Source: Wyeomyia smithii (taxonomy: Eukaryota; Arthropoda; Insecta; Diptera; Culicidae). Taken from it: a stretch of DNA of 64,000 bases. The stretch covers positions 11,569,786-11,633,785 of the forward strand of contig NC_073695.1 of NCBI RefSeq assembly GCF_029784165.1. Direction: 5' to 3'. Under the pieces are notes generated by a model. The model made no database searches and was not told the DNA's origin. It saw nothing but the letters and a program-made list of their open reading frames with translations. Position numbers and translations under genes: made by a program. Positions 12,765 through 25,291 of the stretch are shown in pieces; position 1 is the stretch's first letter, and the number at the start of each line of letters is the position of its first letter.

Positions 12765-13220
12765 GGGGTACACTCCGCTGGTTCCAGATATTTCTGAGGG
12801 GCGGTGAGCTGTGATGGTAGAAGTTAGGTCGCAGGAAAGTTCCCGGCGGTAGATGAGCCTGCTGTAGATGTTGCTGAGTGGCAGCCGCTGCTGCCGCCGC
12901 AGCTGAGAGAGCCACCGAGGGGGGAAGAGACGAGCCGGATGACGTCGGCGAAGTTGACGATGACGCATTGATCGGGGGAAGTCCACCGCCTCCTCCGCTG
13001 CCACCTCCTCCGCCTGTTCCCCCGCCACCGGTGGAACCTGACAGCAACACGTTGCTGTTGCCAGCGTTACTACTGCTCGAACCATTGTTGTTGTTGTTGT
13101 TTGCGTTTAGTGGAATTCCGAGGCGGGCCTTGAGTTCGTCGCTGCAGGCAGGCTGACCACCGCTGCTTGAGCTGTCCACATCGGAAACACCGCTGTCTGC
13201 TGGACTTGGAGGTAGTGAGC
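12765..13220 (-). CDS. Eip74EF: E74 (Eip74EF) internal coding exon, second exon of the common region
   Basis: This 456-nt exon follows the 33101-32847 exon in the E74 transcript. The acceptor is CTCGGTCCAG|GC and the donor is GTACCCC|GTAAGTAC, both good consensus sites; phase is 1 in and 1 out. It encodes about 152 residues. Residues 2-20 contain SLPPSPADSGVSDVDSSSS, followed by GGQPACSDELKARLGIP. Drosophila E74 has near-identical text (SPADSGVSDVDSSSSGGQP, then DELKARLGMP), which makes the assignment secure. Then come an Asn run (about 41-46), a Gly-rich stretch (about 65-80), a Ser/Thr/Pro patch, an Ala run (about 107-114) and the conserved GTFLRPNFY...LRNIWNQRSVP end, matching GTFLHPNLY...LRNIWNRS in the fly. 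The ETS domain is encoded by the next exon, which is not in the 12.7 kb to the left. The homopolymer tracts differ in size from the fly protein, as is usual for this segment. Confidence 0.95.
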
Positions 13221-13221
13221 C

Positions 13222-16200
13222 TGGACCGAGATTAGGTACGAAAGTGAAAAAAAAGAAAAAAAAAATTAAGTTCCTCAGCCATTATTAAATAAAATAGTTA
13301 GAGTTATGATTTCCCCCACCCAAAGAAGCCAACGTTGTTGACATTGACATAACATAAAAGGTGAAAAAACGGCATAATATGGGGTATTTAAAAGTTGAAA
13401 ACCCTCTGCAAAAACTAGCTACGCTTTGTTCGAATGTCCTGCACTGCAATCTAGATCGCAAATTGCACCAATCTGCAACAGATGAGAAGGAAAAAATTCA
13501 CAGCATGCGCGGGATCCTGCAGAGGATTAACGAGCCCGTAACTACCAGCGTCGGACACAAAAGTAGCAGCGTTCCTGGCGGAGAATTTCCGCATTAGCGG
13601 AGTAAGCGACAATAGCAATTATAACCGACCGGTATGTAATGGGTTTCCTTTATCCTCTCCCAGTCCTATGTGCGCGCTATGAAATGATGTGATCAAGGAC
13701 AAGGACCCACCGAAGGCTACTGGATTTTGACCCGCATCATCCCGGAGACGAAATAAACAGAGAAGAAAAAGGATTTCACCATTGTTCTCAACTCAACTCA
13801 ACAGTTTCGCTCCAGATACGATCACAGGATCGCACGACTCCCGTCGCGGCTCGAAGGACCTCGGCAAAGGGTATGCACATAGCATACATACATTGGACAG
13901 GTGATATCAGTTTTATATCGAAGAATTGAGCCTCTCTGCACGGTCTGGGGTCGAAGAGGAAAAAAAAAATAACAATTGCAATCGTACGGAGAGTTCTCTC
14001 ACAAGGATCACAGACCGGATGGGATTGGAATTAGGATTCTTTTTTGGCTTGATGTTTTTTTTCCTCCTGACACACAAAGGAGCTAGGAGCTACTTGATTC
14101 AATTCAACGTTCGGTGCGGAATGCGTTTTTATTATTATTCTATTTTTGGTTTCTGAAAGAAGCAGAGGGCAGATGATTGATTTTATTCAGTAGCGAATCG
14201 AAGGAATCTGCAATAATATTTTCTTTGGGTGGGTTAGTATGTGAGAGGGATGAGAAAACCCATATTAATTGTGGGTATGCGAAATTAGTTCACCTCGGGT
14301 TTTGTGCTTGGTAATGCCATGTGGGAGAAAGGCGAATTTTTCGAAAAAAAAAACTTTATTCAAAAAGCATAAATTTGATCCTTTCTGCATCGTGACTTGA
14401 CATTTTCTTTGTGGGTGCATAGGGTTTCGTGCATTATAGGGGTCAACATTTCGGCTGGAAAGTTTCCCACAGAACCCTTTATTGTTAGTGCAGTAAGGAA
14501 GCAACCGAAAATTGAAACATGTAATTAATTTTCGAACCTCGATTTATGCATCCACAAAAAGTTATCCACCACAAATCAAGCCCGAGATCGGTGATTGTGA
14601 ATTGTGTGAGATCGGATAGCTCTCGTGTGTGTGTGTGTTGGGAGTGTTTATTTTTTCTTGTGGATTCCCTAGTTGGTTGGTTAAATGGTTTAACGGTACA
14701 TACTTGTCAACTTGAGGAAGCGGTGTGAGTTTTTGATCTTTTCCACCGACTGTAGATGGAAGATGTTCTCCAGGAAAGTGTCATCGTCCACGTCGGTACC
14801 GCCAGCGCCGGAGGACGAAACGTACCGAAGCGTCGCTGGGCAAACTGTTCACGTTTGTTTTTTTTGGTAACGTGCATTGTTTTTTTTTTCAGTGCAGATT
14901 GATCGAAATGCGTTTCGTTTTTTTTGGGAAGAGATGAAATAAAGCAGAAATTTGTGTTGGAATCATATCGAGTAGTTTTGATGGATGGGACAGCTTTGAA
15001 ATAAAGTTGATGATGTGATAGAAAACAAAAACTGTCAAAACTAAGTAGTTTCAGGAAATATCAGTGGATGGAACAGTTAATCTCAAGAGAGTTAATCTCA
15101 ACCTGCGATTCCACCCGTTCAAATTGGTATGAAGCTCTCTTGCTTACTACACTTAAATTGTTGATTTATGATAGGATAACTCTCATAATATCTATCAATT
15201 TGTTTAATACCAATTACGTGTCTTTTATTTCCATTAAAACGGCTCATTTAATGGCTAATGAAGACATACAATAGTTGGAACTGATGGAAAACATAACCTA
15301 TTCCACAAGTAGCTCTGCCTTATTTCCCATATATGTCTTAAAATTTGTATGATCCTCTATGCTATAAATCCTTGAAATGGGACTTTGTAAATTGGTGCAT
15401 TTGATAACGGATTTTGATAAAACTGATTGACTTGAACGTTATTCAAGACAAATACAAACCTGCATCACAACGGATTTTTCACGAGAGCATTGAAAATTAT
15501 GTACAAATCATTTCTGTATTTTTTTTCCGAAAAGTCTAGATAAAGAACTAACTTTTAGAGAATTTTAAAATCGATTAATTGATCTAGAACCGGAAGATTT
15601 GAATTTGAGAGAAAAAGTTTAAAACTTACCAGTCATACTTGAACTTTTTTTCACGAAAAAAAATGACTCCGAAATTGCTTTACTACACATTTAATCATGA
15701 AAACTAGCTTCGGTAGATAATTCGCATTACTGTATAGCGCATCTGAAAAGTACGAAAATTCGGATAAAATTCATACTTTTCGTGTCTGTCATCCATAATT
15801 CATTGTCCAATCGTTATATTTTACAGCAAACTGGAAAAGTGGCTCCAAACCACTGTTTGTTATGTACGAGTTATGATAAGTCATTGTGATTTTGGATTTT
15901 CATTATGTATATCCATCAGGAGTGAAGTTCAGTGAAAAGTGGAATCAGCTCGAAATATCGGGAGGCATTCAGAGAGTTTGGTATTACTTTTCGATTGTAT
16001 GACAGCAATAGAAGCTTTGAAAAATGTATCTTCATCAGAAGATTTGTTGTGGGCTTTTACAATAGATTATATGAAAAATCTTTCGCGTGGTTATAAAAAG
16101 AATATAATATAGGTCTGGACAAAGGCCTTTATATGTATGAAGTCGGTACACTAATTCACGTTGAAAATGTTTTATAAAATGAAAAAAAGTTTTTGAGAAG

Positions 16201-16257
16201 TTTGAAGAGAAAGTTTGAAATATTTTTTTAAAATCAAAATATGTTTTTTAATCAATA
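13222..16257. other. Unassigned intronic stretch
   Basis: Mixed composition to about 14.8 kb with a TG tract near 14625-14639, then increasingly AT-rich. No coding exon, structured RNA or mobile element end was recognised. Confidence 0.5.
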
Positions 16258-16410
16258 TTTCGAGGTAGAACTATGTCTTTCGGAATGATTCTGAGAGGGG
16301 ATGTAAAATAAAAATTTAAAATTGTAGCATACAAACTGTTCTGTCCAATTTCATATGCTTGCGACTCAGTTAGTTTTTCACAGATTTCCTTTTTTTTGCT
16401 GCGATCGGTT
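16258..16410 (+). repeat. Dispersed repeat family D (ACGTAG...GTAAAAT type), copy 1
   Basis: Contains GTAGAACTATGTCTTTCGG, then GAGAGGGGATGTAAAAT, and then ACTCAGTTAGTTTTTCACAG. It aligns in order with 27850-27990, in part with 28698-28755, and in reverse with about 38990-39165. No ends or coding sequence were defined, so it is probably an old transposon-derived repeat. Confidence 0.65.
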
Positions 16411-16526
16411 ATAAAATTAGTTACGCGACCACCAAAGTAATAACTTTATGATGTTTACTGTTGTATTATTGTTAAAGTTCGAGCCTCGTTCTGAGCACAG
16501 ATTTTGACCAAGCTGAGCTGAAAACA

Positions 16527-16800
16527 AGGTCAAAAACCATCCAATATGAATATTTGGAAACCCGGAACGATATCCATAGGCCTTAAATCGACCACAGACA
16601 TCATTTTGAATAGCAAAATGGCGCCTTCCGGTTTCTGAAAAAATCAGCCCCAAATGTCGAACACCCAATATTGGTATTCCCAGAATCGAGATGAGGCCCA
16701 GAGATCGGAATTTAGCTTTAAAAATTTAAGATGGGGGCTTTCGGTTTTTAGAAAATATGAGCGACGACGAAATATCACCCAATATCTAGTATCAGTATTG
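16527..16800 (+). repeat. Dispersed repeat family E, copy 1, with internal tandem unit
   Basis: A block reading CAAGGTCAAAAACCATCC, GGAACGATATCC and ATCGACCACAGAC aligns in reverse with 46608-46727. Within it, CTTCCGGTTTCTGAAAA... to CACCCAATATTGG recurs as CTTTCGGTTTTTAGAAAA... to CACCCAATATCTAG about 115 bp later. Similar text is frequent in mosquito genomes, from general recollection. Confidence 0.65.
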
Positions 16801-16989
16801 GCATGCATTTAAATTTTTTAAAATTCTGTTTCCTGAAATTTTCATCATAATTTCAAAAGCCGAGAAGACGAAATTTTTAAATTAAAGTTAATATTCTGGA
16901 GTTTCAATGACTGAAATAAGAATAAAAATATATTGTTTTCTACATAAACTTAGTTTGATCCTAAACTCGAAGTTCGGAGCAGTAATAAA

Positions 16990-19570
16990 ACAGTACACTA
17001 AGGTCTGTTTTAAAGCGGGTTTTCAAGCGTTTTTAATGGAATTCTGGGAATTAACGCGGTTTTCCTAGGCGGATTTCGGCGATTGCGAGATTTTCAGCCG
17101 GATTTAAGAATTCACGCGTTTTTTACGCTACCCGAGTAAAAAACAACACATATTGTGTTTACTTCTGAGACATCACTTTCATGTGAGTCAAGTTTTCTTT
17201 TACGCGGCCTTGTTATGCGGATTTCAGAACTTACGCGGTTTTTTCACGCGAGTTCCGAAATTTACGAGAATTTTAATGCGGAATCCAGATTTAAGAATTT
17301 GTGTATTCTCACGTGAAAATAGACACATTTTATGATTACTTCTGAGACATCACTTTCGTGTGGGTTAAGTTCTTTTACGGTATTCTTTTACGAGGGTTTT
17401 CAAATTTACATGGTTTTTTATGTGGATTTGATTTAAAAATTTACATGATTTTTCACGAAGATTCGAAATTATCACGTAGTTTTTACACGGATTTCTGAAT
17501 TTACGTAGTTTTTTTTACGCGCTACGGTTCTTCCCGTAAAAAGACACTTTTTATGTTTACAGTCATACCTCGATATAAGGCAACTTTATTTTTATTTTCG
17601 TTACGTTATATCGAAGCACGAAATTTTTTTTTACTGTTATTGATGCAAAATTCTTTATGGTTACTCAAAAGTGCACAAAAACTTATTTCCCTTCACCTAA
17701 AAGTATACATAAACCCTTCTAATATCCCTTTAAGACCACGTCACAAAACATTGAAAAAATGAATGTCAATTTTACCCCATTTTACGGTACTTATTGGTTT
17801 CAAAACTTACTTAAAACATTTATTCGGAACATTATACACCTCAAAAATAATTGTTGTACTTCAACTTTGGGAAATTGATAAAAGTTTCGTTATATCGAGG
17901 TAAAAGTTACGTTATATCGAGGTTACCTTATATCGAGGTATGACTGTACTTCTGAGACTTTGGTGTGAAATGAATTTTTTCCGAAGCCTTTTTACGCGGA
18001 TTTTTACGCAAATTTCGAAATTATTAGGTGTTTTTTTTACGCGGATTTCGAGATTTACGAGGTTTTCCCGAGCGCTGCGTATTCCCGCGTAAATAAAATT
18101 TATGTTTACTTTTGAGACATTACTTTCGTGAAAGTTACGCTTTTTTACGCGGCCTTTGGCATGGATTTCAGAGTTTACGCGGTTTTCTTGAGCGTGGATT
18201 TCGAAATTTACACGATTTTTTATTTGGATTTCAGTTTTCGAAACATACGTGTTTTTATACGGATTTCGGAATTAATACGGTTTATTTTGTGCGCTTCGTA
18301 TTCCCGCGTAAAAAGACACAATTTATGTTTACTTCTGAAACATGAAACACTTTTTCAAACAATTTCGTGTGAATTGAGTTTCAGAATTTTTACACAGATT
18401 TCGTAAATTACGCCTTTTTTGACGCGCTGCACATTACCGCGTAAAAAAAACACTTTTTTGTTTACTTCTGAGACATCACTATTATGTGAGTTTTTAACCT
18501 GGTCATTTTACGTGGCTTTGTTTTTTCACACGGCTTCCGTAATCCATACGGTTCTCTTGAGCGCTGCGTATTACCGAGTGAAAAAAACACATTTTGTGTT
18601 TACTTCTGAGACATCCCTTTCGTGTGAGTAAAGTTTTTTTACGCGGCCTTTTTATGCGGATTTCGGAATTTTCACGTAATTTTTGTTGTTTGATTTTTGA
18701 ATTACGGCGGTTTGTGCGTAGAAAAGACACATTTTATGTTTACTTCTGAGGCATCACTTTCGTGTAAGTGAAGTTTTTTTTACGCGGCCTTGTTATGCGG
18801 TTTTCAAAGTTTACGCGGTTTTCGAAATTTGCGTGGGTTTTACGTGGGTTTTTGATTTAAGAAGTTATGCGGTTTTTACGCTGATTGCGGAATTATCAGG
18901 TAGTTTTTTTACACGGCTTTCGGAATTTACGCGTGAAAAATAATTAATGTTTACTTCGGGGACATCACTTTTATGTAAATTGTTTTTTTACGTGGATTTC
19001 ATATTCCAGAATTACGCGGTTTTTTACGCGGATTTTGGAATTATTACGCAGTTTTTACACAGATTTCGGAATTCATGCGGTTTTTTACGCCATGTGACAC
19101 ATTTTTTGTTTACTTCTGAGATATCATTCTCGTGAGAGTTAAGTTTTTTTTACGCGGCTTTTTTACGTCGATTTGAGAATTTACACAAATTCCGAAATTT
19201 ACGCGATTTTTTTACGTGGATTTAAGATGTCAGAAATCAAGTGTTTTTAATACGGATTTCGGAATTCACTTGTTTTTTTTATGCACTATGTATTCACAAG
19301 TACAAAGTCACATTTCATGTTTACTTGTAAGACACACGGCTTTACGCGGGTTTCGAAATTATGATGTGTTCTTCTACGCGCTACAATACTCCTGCGTAAT
19401 AAAGACTCAAGTTTTTTACGTGACCTTTTTGCGCGGAATTAGAAATAACGCGTTTTTTTCACGCGGACTTAGGAATTTACGCGTTTTTCACGCGCTACGT
19501 AAAAAAACTTTAGAGTGATATGCACATTTTATGTTTACTTCTGAGACTTCACTTTCGTGTGAGTCGAGTC
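16990..19570 (+). repeat. Complex ACGCGG tandem array
   Basis: The region is built from short modules such as TTTTTTACGCGGATTTCGG and TTACGCGGTTTT, punctuated by a longer landmark GTTTACTTCTGAGACATCAC. The landmark occurs at about 17157, 17332, 17556 (split by an insertion), 18103, 18327, 18459, 18598, 18738, 18948, 19109, 19319 and 19533. The interval varies from about 130 to 225 bp, so this is a higher-order repeat with module loss. It retains many CpG dinucleotides in an AT-rich neighbourhood. It has no coding potential. Confidence 0.9.
17560..17946. mobile_element. Tc1/mariner-type (pogo-like ends) MITE inserted in the ACGCGG array
   Basis: The ends are CAGTCATACCTCGATATAAG and its reverse complement CTTATATCGAGGTATGACTG. 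The insertion splits a landmark GTTTA|CTTCTGAG of the host array and duplicates TA (17558-17559 and 17947-17948), the standard target of this superfamily. It is 387 bp with no transposase frame. Removal would restore the array module exactly. A truncated relative lies at 45563-45780. Confidence 0.9.
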
Positions 19571-22500
19571 ATCAGTAAAACATCGACATTTGAACGGAAA
19601 CAGAAATCTTTGCTCATAACTAGAAAGTTGAAACCTAACATTGGTCATAATTTAGGTGGTAATATATTTTTTTTTTTATTTCAGAAAATGTACATTTAAA
19701 CTTAGTTTACCCCTTTTATTCTTCGGACTCCACTTTTAAATAAGTTGGAATATAAAAAAATAGAAAAAATATCTAACTATCGAACGGCATCAGAATTTCT
19801 AGCATAACATTTTCGATCTGAACAGTTAAAACCTCACATTAAACGCCACCATCATCACTGTTGAGGAAGGGGAAGAGCCAATTCTTAGCCACATTCTACA
19901 TCCTGTTTAAAAGGCTACAACAAGCTGTTTGGCAGATTGAACGAAATCTATAATGCATGCGAAAAACAGCTCGAAGCAGCTCAGCCGAAAATATTAATCG
20001 AGCTTCTGGCCGTTCCTTCACTTTTTCTGTCGCTCGCTTTTGGTCTGTCGTTACCGTCCTACTGGTTATTTAACAGCAAGCATAGATTTTAGAAATCTGA
20101 TCAGCTCTTCATAGTGAAAAGTTAAGAAATGCCTTGAAGAATTATCAATCCTGAGTCGTTTAGAAACTGCACTGCACTAAGTTTCACACCGATTCGCCCC
20201 CCAGCAAACACCGTCCACAGAACGCAACCTCCTAACAGATTGGGCGCGGATTTGTGGATCCTTCCATTAAAATTTGATTTCTCCAGTGTAAAACAACAGC
20301 TTCTCGAACGAACCCCCAAGGCGATTTAACTTTTTCCCATAATGATAATCTTGCTCGCTGCGACGAGAAGAGTTTTAACTCAGCCGTTTCAAGGCCGTCA
20401 CCGGCGAAGGATTACACTGCTCGAAAGATGATACATCCCGCGCTGTTCGGGGCTCCAATATTGCAGCCAGTCGATGATCCTTTTATTTGAAACCGCGAGC
20501 CTTTTTCCCGCTAGGTAGCAGATTTTCTCCGTCGGCCCAGCGAAATGTCGATATCCTGTTTGATTTCTTTTTTTTTTGTTTCTGTTCCTTAGCACACTAA
20601 CGAGAAAAGGAAAGGATAGAATTTCGCCCCGGCAAACGAACCAAGCCAAAGAAAGGTCATCCTATGAATAAATGATTTCCTCATTTCCCGTCGAGTTCCG
20701 ATGGCTGGATGGATGGATGGGGCCAAGTTAACGGAGGTGGAAAATTGCTCACGGTCGAGAAAATTTCGACAACCCATGCTGAGCGGCACGGGAAAAAGAG
20801 AAAAAAAAAAACGGATGTAGAGAACGGAATGTAAAATTTTATGAAGTTAAAGGCCGATAGGCATCCCGGAAGCGGCACCTTTCCGGGATGTAGCCGAGAT
20901 GACCGTCGGCAGTTGAGAGCGAAGCGAGTTGCCGCATGCTGACGAAGAGAAACCTGTTTAACTATGTGTGTTTATGTAAATGGGATGGATTCTCGTTCTT
21001 CCTATCCAATTTTTTTCTTCGCTTCACTCCAGTTACGATTCTGGTTTTCTAATACCTTATTCTGCGAACACACTGGACGCAACCAGCACGCGGTAAGTTC
21101 TTCAAATATTTACCTTAACAGCTTCTGTAGTGCAGAAATCCTTTCGGGAGATAAAATGCGCCCTCCGTCAGCAGCGTCAAGCGAGCGGTTCGGATAAAAG
21201 GATTGCCGCTGGGTTCCCAGGTAAAGATTAGCTCTCGACAAAAGTCCAACAACCGCACACATGCTTATTTGCACCTTGTGCTCAGTTCACAAAGTAAACA
21301 TTCAGATTGAAAGGATTTTCGAAAAAAAAATTCGAAAATCTCGCTTTGCTTGCATCTGCCTCGCCACCTTACAACCCTATTACCGAAGCGTGAATCGAAA
21401 ATCTGTTCGGTTGGAGTGGCAAAGATTCGAAGTTATTCAATAATTAACCCTTATATTGTGAAACACTCCATTCTTCGGAACTGATCCCTTTTCTGGCTGC
21501 TTCCATTGATCCTTCTCTCCCAGTTCGGGTTGATAGCCTGTCTGGTCGTCCCGGTGTCATTCATCGTGTTTGTGCGAAAGCAACTAGGAGAACCCAAAAT
21601 CATACTGAAAAAACCGGACACAATGGAAAGGATTAAAGCTAAGCTTCCCCTTGTTCGCTTCTTCTATCCGACCGAACAGAAACGGACGAGTGGATCAATG
21701 TTGCACCAATCAGACACGTGTTACACCAAATTTGGCTGTATTGAGTCATCAAAAATTTTCAGCAGCTTACCGGTTCAGGGTCACCGGATCAACAATTGGA
21801 CTGTTTACGCTATCTCCGGTTACAAAAGGGTAAAAGGAGGTCCCTGTCGGTCGGGACTTTTGGCAACATTGTTGTTTGCCTAACAGTGTGGCATCTGGAG
21901 GAGGAGGCTGCAGCTTGACTGCAGGCGCACACATGATGAATGGCTAACAATTCGATTTCCGATCGATCCGGCATGTGCCCTAGTAGAGCAATGGGATGCG
22001 TTGCGGGTGGATGTGGCAACCATATTTGGTTAATATTGAATGACATGTCGAATTGTTGCACAAAAATTTCAATAAACAGTGACCGCAGCTGCCCACCTCC
22101 GCCGGCTGCAGACTGTTGCTGTTGTTGATGTAAGCAGCAAAAGGGGTTTTTGTTTATCCGCGCCGGATGTAGGCAGATGATGGTTTGTGGGTGAAAGAAA
22201 GGGTAGGAATTTTCGATTCAACCCGAAGGATTGGGCATCTGCCAAAAGATCCGAGGAATTTGAATAAACATACGCAAAGATTCTGCAATAAAGGGGTTGC
22301 AGATTGATGATCCAGTGAGAGGGCTAGGATTCCGGTGGAACTGTGTATGCTATGAAAATTTGCACAATTAATCAACATCACCTAGTAGATTGTGGGACTC
22401 GAGCAGATCAAGCTAAATCGAGAGACTCGTTCGCCTGATACGAACCCATCCATTATGCGCAGCAAGCCTGTCAAAAGAGCACATTCGCTGGCTCCCGGAT

Positions 22501-24664
22501 TTATTCATCCCAACGGAAATGGACATCCTCTTTTTCACGCTTGTCTCAATTAAATCCAAGTCAAGCTCATCATCAACCGGTAGCCAGCGGAGGCATTTTT
22601 TCCACACCAGCAGCAGCCGCCAGCCGGTTGCACGGAGGCATTCCGACAAAAGATCAACAGGCCCAGCGGAACCGGTTTCCATCGGCGCAATGACAGATGA
22701 ATCAATTATAGCTCACCTATCGCACAGCGTTCGCGTATCCCTTCGGTGCACCGAAATCCACTTTTTTCTTTATTTCTCTCGCCAATCCTTCCTCACACTT
22801 CAAATCATTATTAAAACTGACCATCAACTGCCAACGATGGACAGCAACATTGTAAGGTAAGGCTGAAGGAAACCCAAAGGAGTCCGATGCAAATCAAGCG
22901 AAAAGCAATAAATTACGGTGACATTTCTTCCTTCTTCAGGAGAGAAGGAGAGATAATGCCAGCCGCGATGCGATGAGCGCGAGCGTCTTTTTACCTTTCG
23001 CGGTGTCCTTTTTCTAATCCTTTTTCCCTGTGCCGCCGAGTTCCGCGGCCGCCGCTAAATAAATAAATCACAAATGAGATGTCCTTCCTTACCGGTCCAC
23101 TCCGCCCGGGGTTCGGAAGATTTTCGTGAGAAATGAAAATAGATAAATTCATTGACCCCTTCTGGTCAGCCGGCGGAATCGACCGTTGGTTAGGCAACTG
23201 CAAAAGCAGCCAGTTGTTTTTCTTGGCCGCGCTCGGCTGGAACTATTATTCTGCTCTAGGATTTCACTTCCTTCTTTTTTTGTGTGTGTATGTTTGGGCT
23301 CATCCGCGAGCAAAACTGGGAAGCCACTAGTTAGTCGCCCTAGTTTGTCTAGGCTTGTTGTTGCGGCCGTCGGTGAGATTGCCGAATGGCTAGTAAATGC
23401 GGAATTTTAGAGCATATCTTTCGGCGGGAATTGCCCGCGCGCACGCAGCAAAGCGTAGCAAAAAGACACGACAAAAACCAGTCAGTCCATCAAAACCGAG
23501 CGATTAGACATGGTTTTCCGATTTCGGTAATTTTTCTGATGGCAAGAACCGAATAAAAATGTTGGTAATAGTCGGTTTGCTTTTTGGCTGACAAGCGTAC
23601 CGAAAGATGGTATCGTTCCCGGTGGAAGAACTGATGTATTTTATGGCAGTTATTTGTGAAATGAAATTTTATTCATTTCATGCAATTGGTTTGAAAAAAA
23701 AAAAAAACATGAGAAATCTATTCAAGTTCTGTGACGTCAGTGGTTCTATCAAACGAGTAGAATTCTACGAGATCCAATTCGAAGGAATTGATATTGTGAA
23801 GTTCATCTAGGAAACAGAGAAAGTTTGAATGAAATAAAGTAAATTTTTTTGTTTCCAGCCGAAAATCTGACGAAAATTGAGATGAAGAATACAACAATCG
23901 TATTTTACAATTCCAATGTTATCATAAACAAAGAATGCGATAAACATTCTTTTTCATATCAACTAATTTATCTCAAAATTAGTGCAAACGAAGAACAAAC
24001 TAGAGAAAATGAAGTATTTTTGATGTTCAAAATTGACAATAATTCCGTTATGACCGTCGTTATGTTGTTCAGTTTCTTATATCATTTTCGTGTTACTTTA
24101 GGTCTTTTTTATTTCATTGTTGTGTCAGCTTTTGGTTAACATAGAGTCGTAATTATAGTATTCTGCTCAATTTTGAGTCACTATTGATAACCTTGATTTA
24201 CTTTGGTTTATTGTTTCATCAATATTGGGCAATCATTTCTGATGATTTCTGTGAAAATCGAATATTCCACAATGGCCCTTTTTAATACATTTTCAACCAT
24301 TTAGTTACAATTCTGTTTGGTGCATTAGGCGAAGTGATACATAATTGCAATAATGTAACATTTTGCGGTGCACAATTGTGGGTCAGTCCATATTTTTATT
24401 ACTTTTGTAGATAATGCATCACGACTGGGTAAAATAACTTATCATCAAGCTTTTACAACAATAAAATAACTTTTGTAATGGATTCTGACGATTTTATAGA
24501 CCAATTGATCTTGAATGCCATAAGTGACCCATAAGTGTGTCGTTTGCTATGTATTCATTCATCAGCAGTAGTGAAACTAAATTTTGATCGAAAGTGCACA
24601 TCAGGACACAGAAACAGACACTCAACCCATAATTGTAGAGGCACTGTATTTGAATCACCTTTGA
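19571..24664. other. Unassigned intronic stretch with a GC-richer island (about 19.9-23.5 kb)
   Basis: No coding exon could be supported. Frames such as 21506-21883 (+) begin with a hydrophobic segment but show no family match or splice context. A GGAT tract occurs near 20700-20722. The island is single-copy-looking and may contain regulatory sequence; an EcRE-like site is listed separately. From 23.5 kb the sequence becomes AT-rich. Confidence 0.5.
23146..23158 (-). promoter_or_regulatory. Ecdysone response element-like imperfect palindrome
   Basis: The minus strand reads GGGTCAATGAATT. This fits the EcR/USP IR1 consensus RGKTCANTGAMCY except one position in the second half. E74 is an ecdysone primary-response gene, so an intronic site would be sensible, but a single near-match is expected by chance in sequence of this length. 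Confidence 0.25.
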
Positions 24665-25291
24665 ATCATTTTCGATTCAGTCCAGGACATCTGATTGAAT
24701 TTTTAATAGCATTTTTGGAGTTCTTACAATTTTTTTTGCTAAGACTAAGTCTAAACAAATCTTAAAAGATTAAAAATAAAAAATACGGCCTATTAGTTCT
24801 AACGGTGGATGAAAACGCTACTATGTTTCATGTCCGACGTTTCGGCCTGTAGACTTGGTCTTCCTACAGCCATTTTTGATTTTGATCATTTTCGAAACTG
24901 AAACCATTTTTGTTTTTTCAAATTATTTCTGGAATTGTTTTGTTATAACTACTTTAGAATTATCAAGTCTTTTAAATTATTTTCAAGCGTTTATAAATAA
25001 TTTTTAATAAATTTTAAATTGAAATATTTTGATATCGCTATATTTTTTAAAATTTTTTTGATGTTGTTGTAAAATTTTAGCTGCTTTATTGTTGAATCTT
25101 TTCTGGATCATTTTCGATTCGGTCCAGGGCTTATAATTGAATTGTTTACAGCATTTTTGGAATTTTGGTTTAAGATCAAATCTAAACACAATTTAAAAGG
25201 TAAAAAATAACCTTTAGGGAAATAACAGTGGATCTAAACACTACTATGTTCCATGTCCGACGTTTCGGTCTGTGGACTTGGTCTTCTTACA
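24665..25291 (+). repeat. Direct duplication of a ~200-bp segment carrying CCGACGTTTCGG
   Basis: Copies at about 24665-24871 and 25109-25291 share, in order, ATTTTCGATTC-GTCCAGG, GCATTTTTGGA, TCTAAACA, AACACTACTATGTT, and CATGTCCGACGTTTCGG then TAGACTTGGTCTTC. A third, partial relative with TTCAGTCCTG is at about 27207-27260. GTCCGACGTTTCGG-type text recurs near the ends of some retroelements, but the family is not established here. Confidence 0.75.

Noticed and set aside
12878..13156. Plus-strand frame with Ala and Pro runs
   Set aside because: It is the antisense shadow of the E74 exon, whose minus-strand frame has splice sites and family identity.
21506..21883. Plus-strand 125-codon frame with a hydrophobic N-terminus
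   Set aside because: There is no family match, promoter or splice evidence, and a hydrophobic start alone is common by chance.
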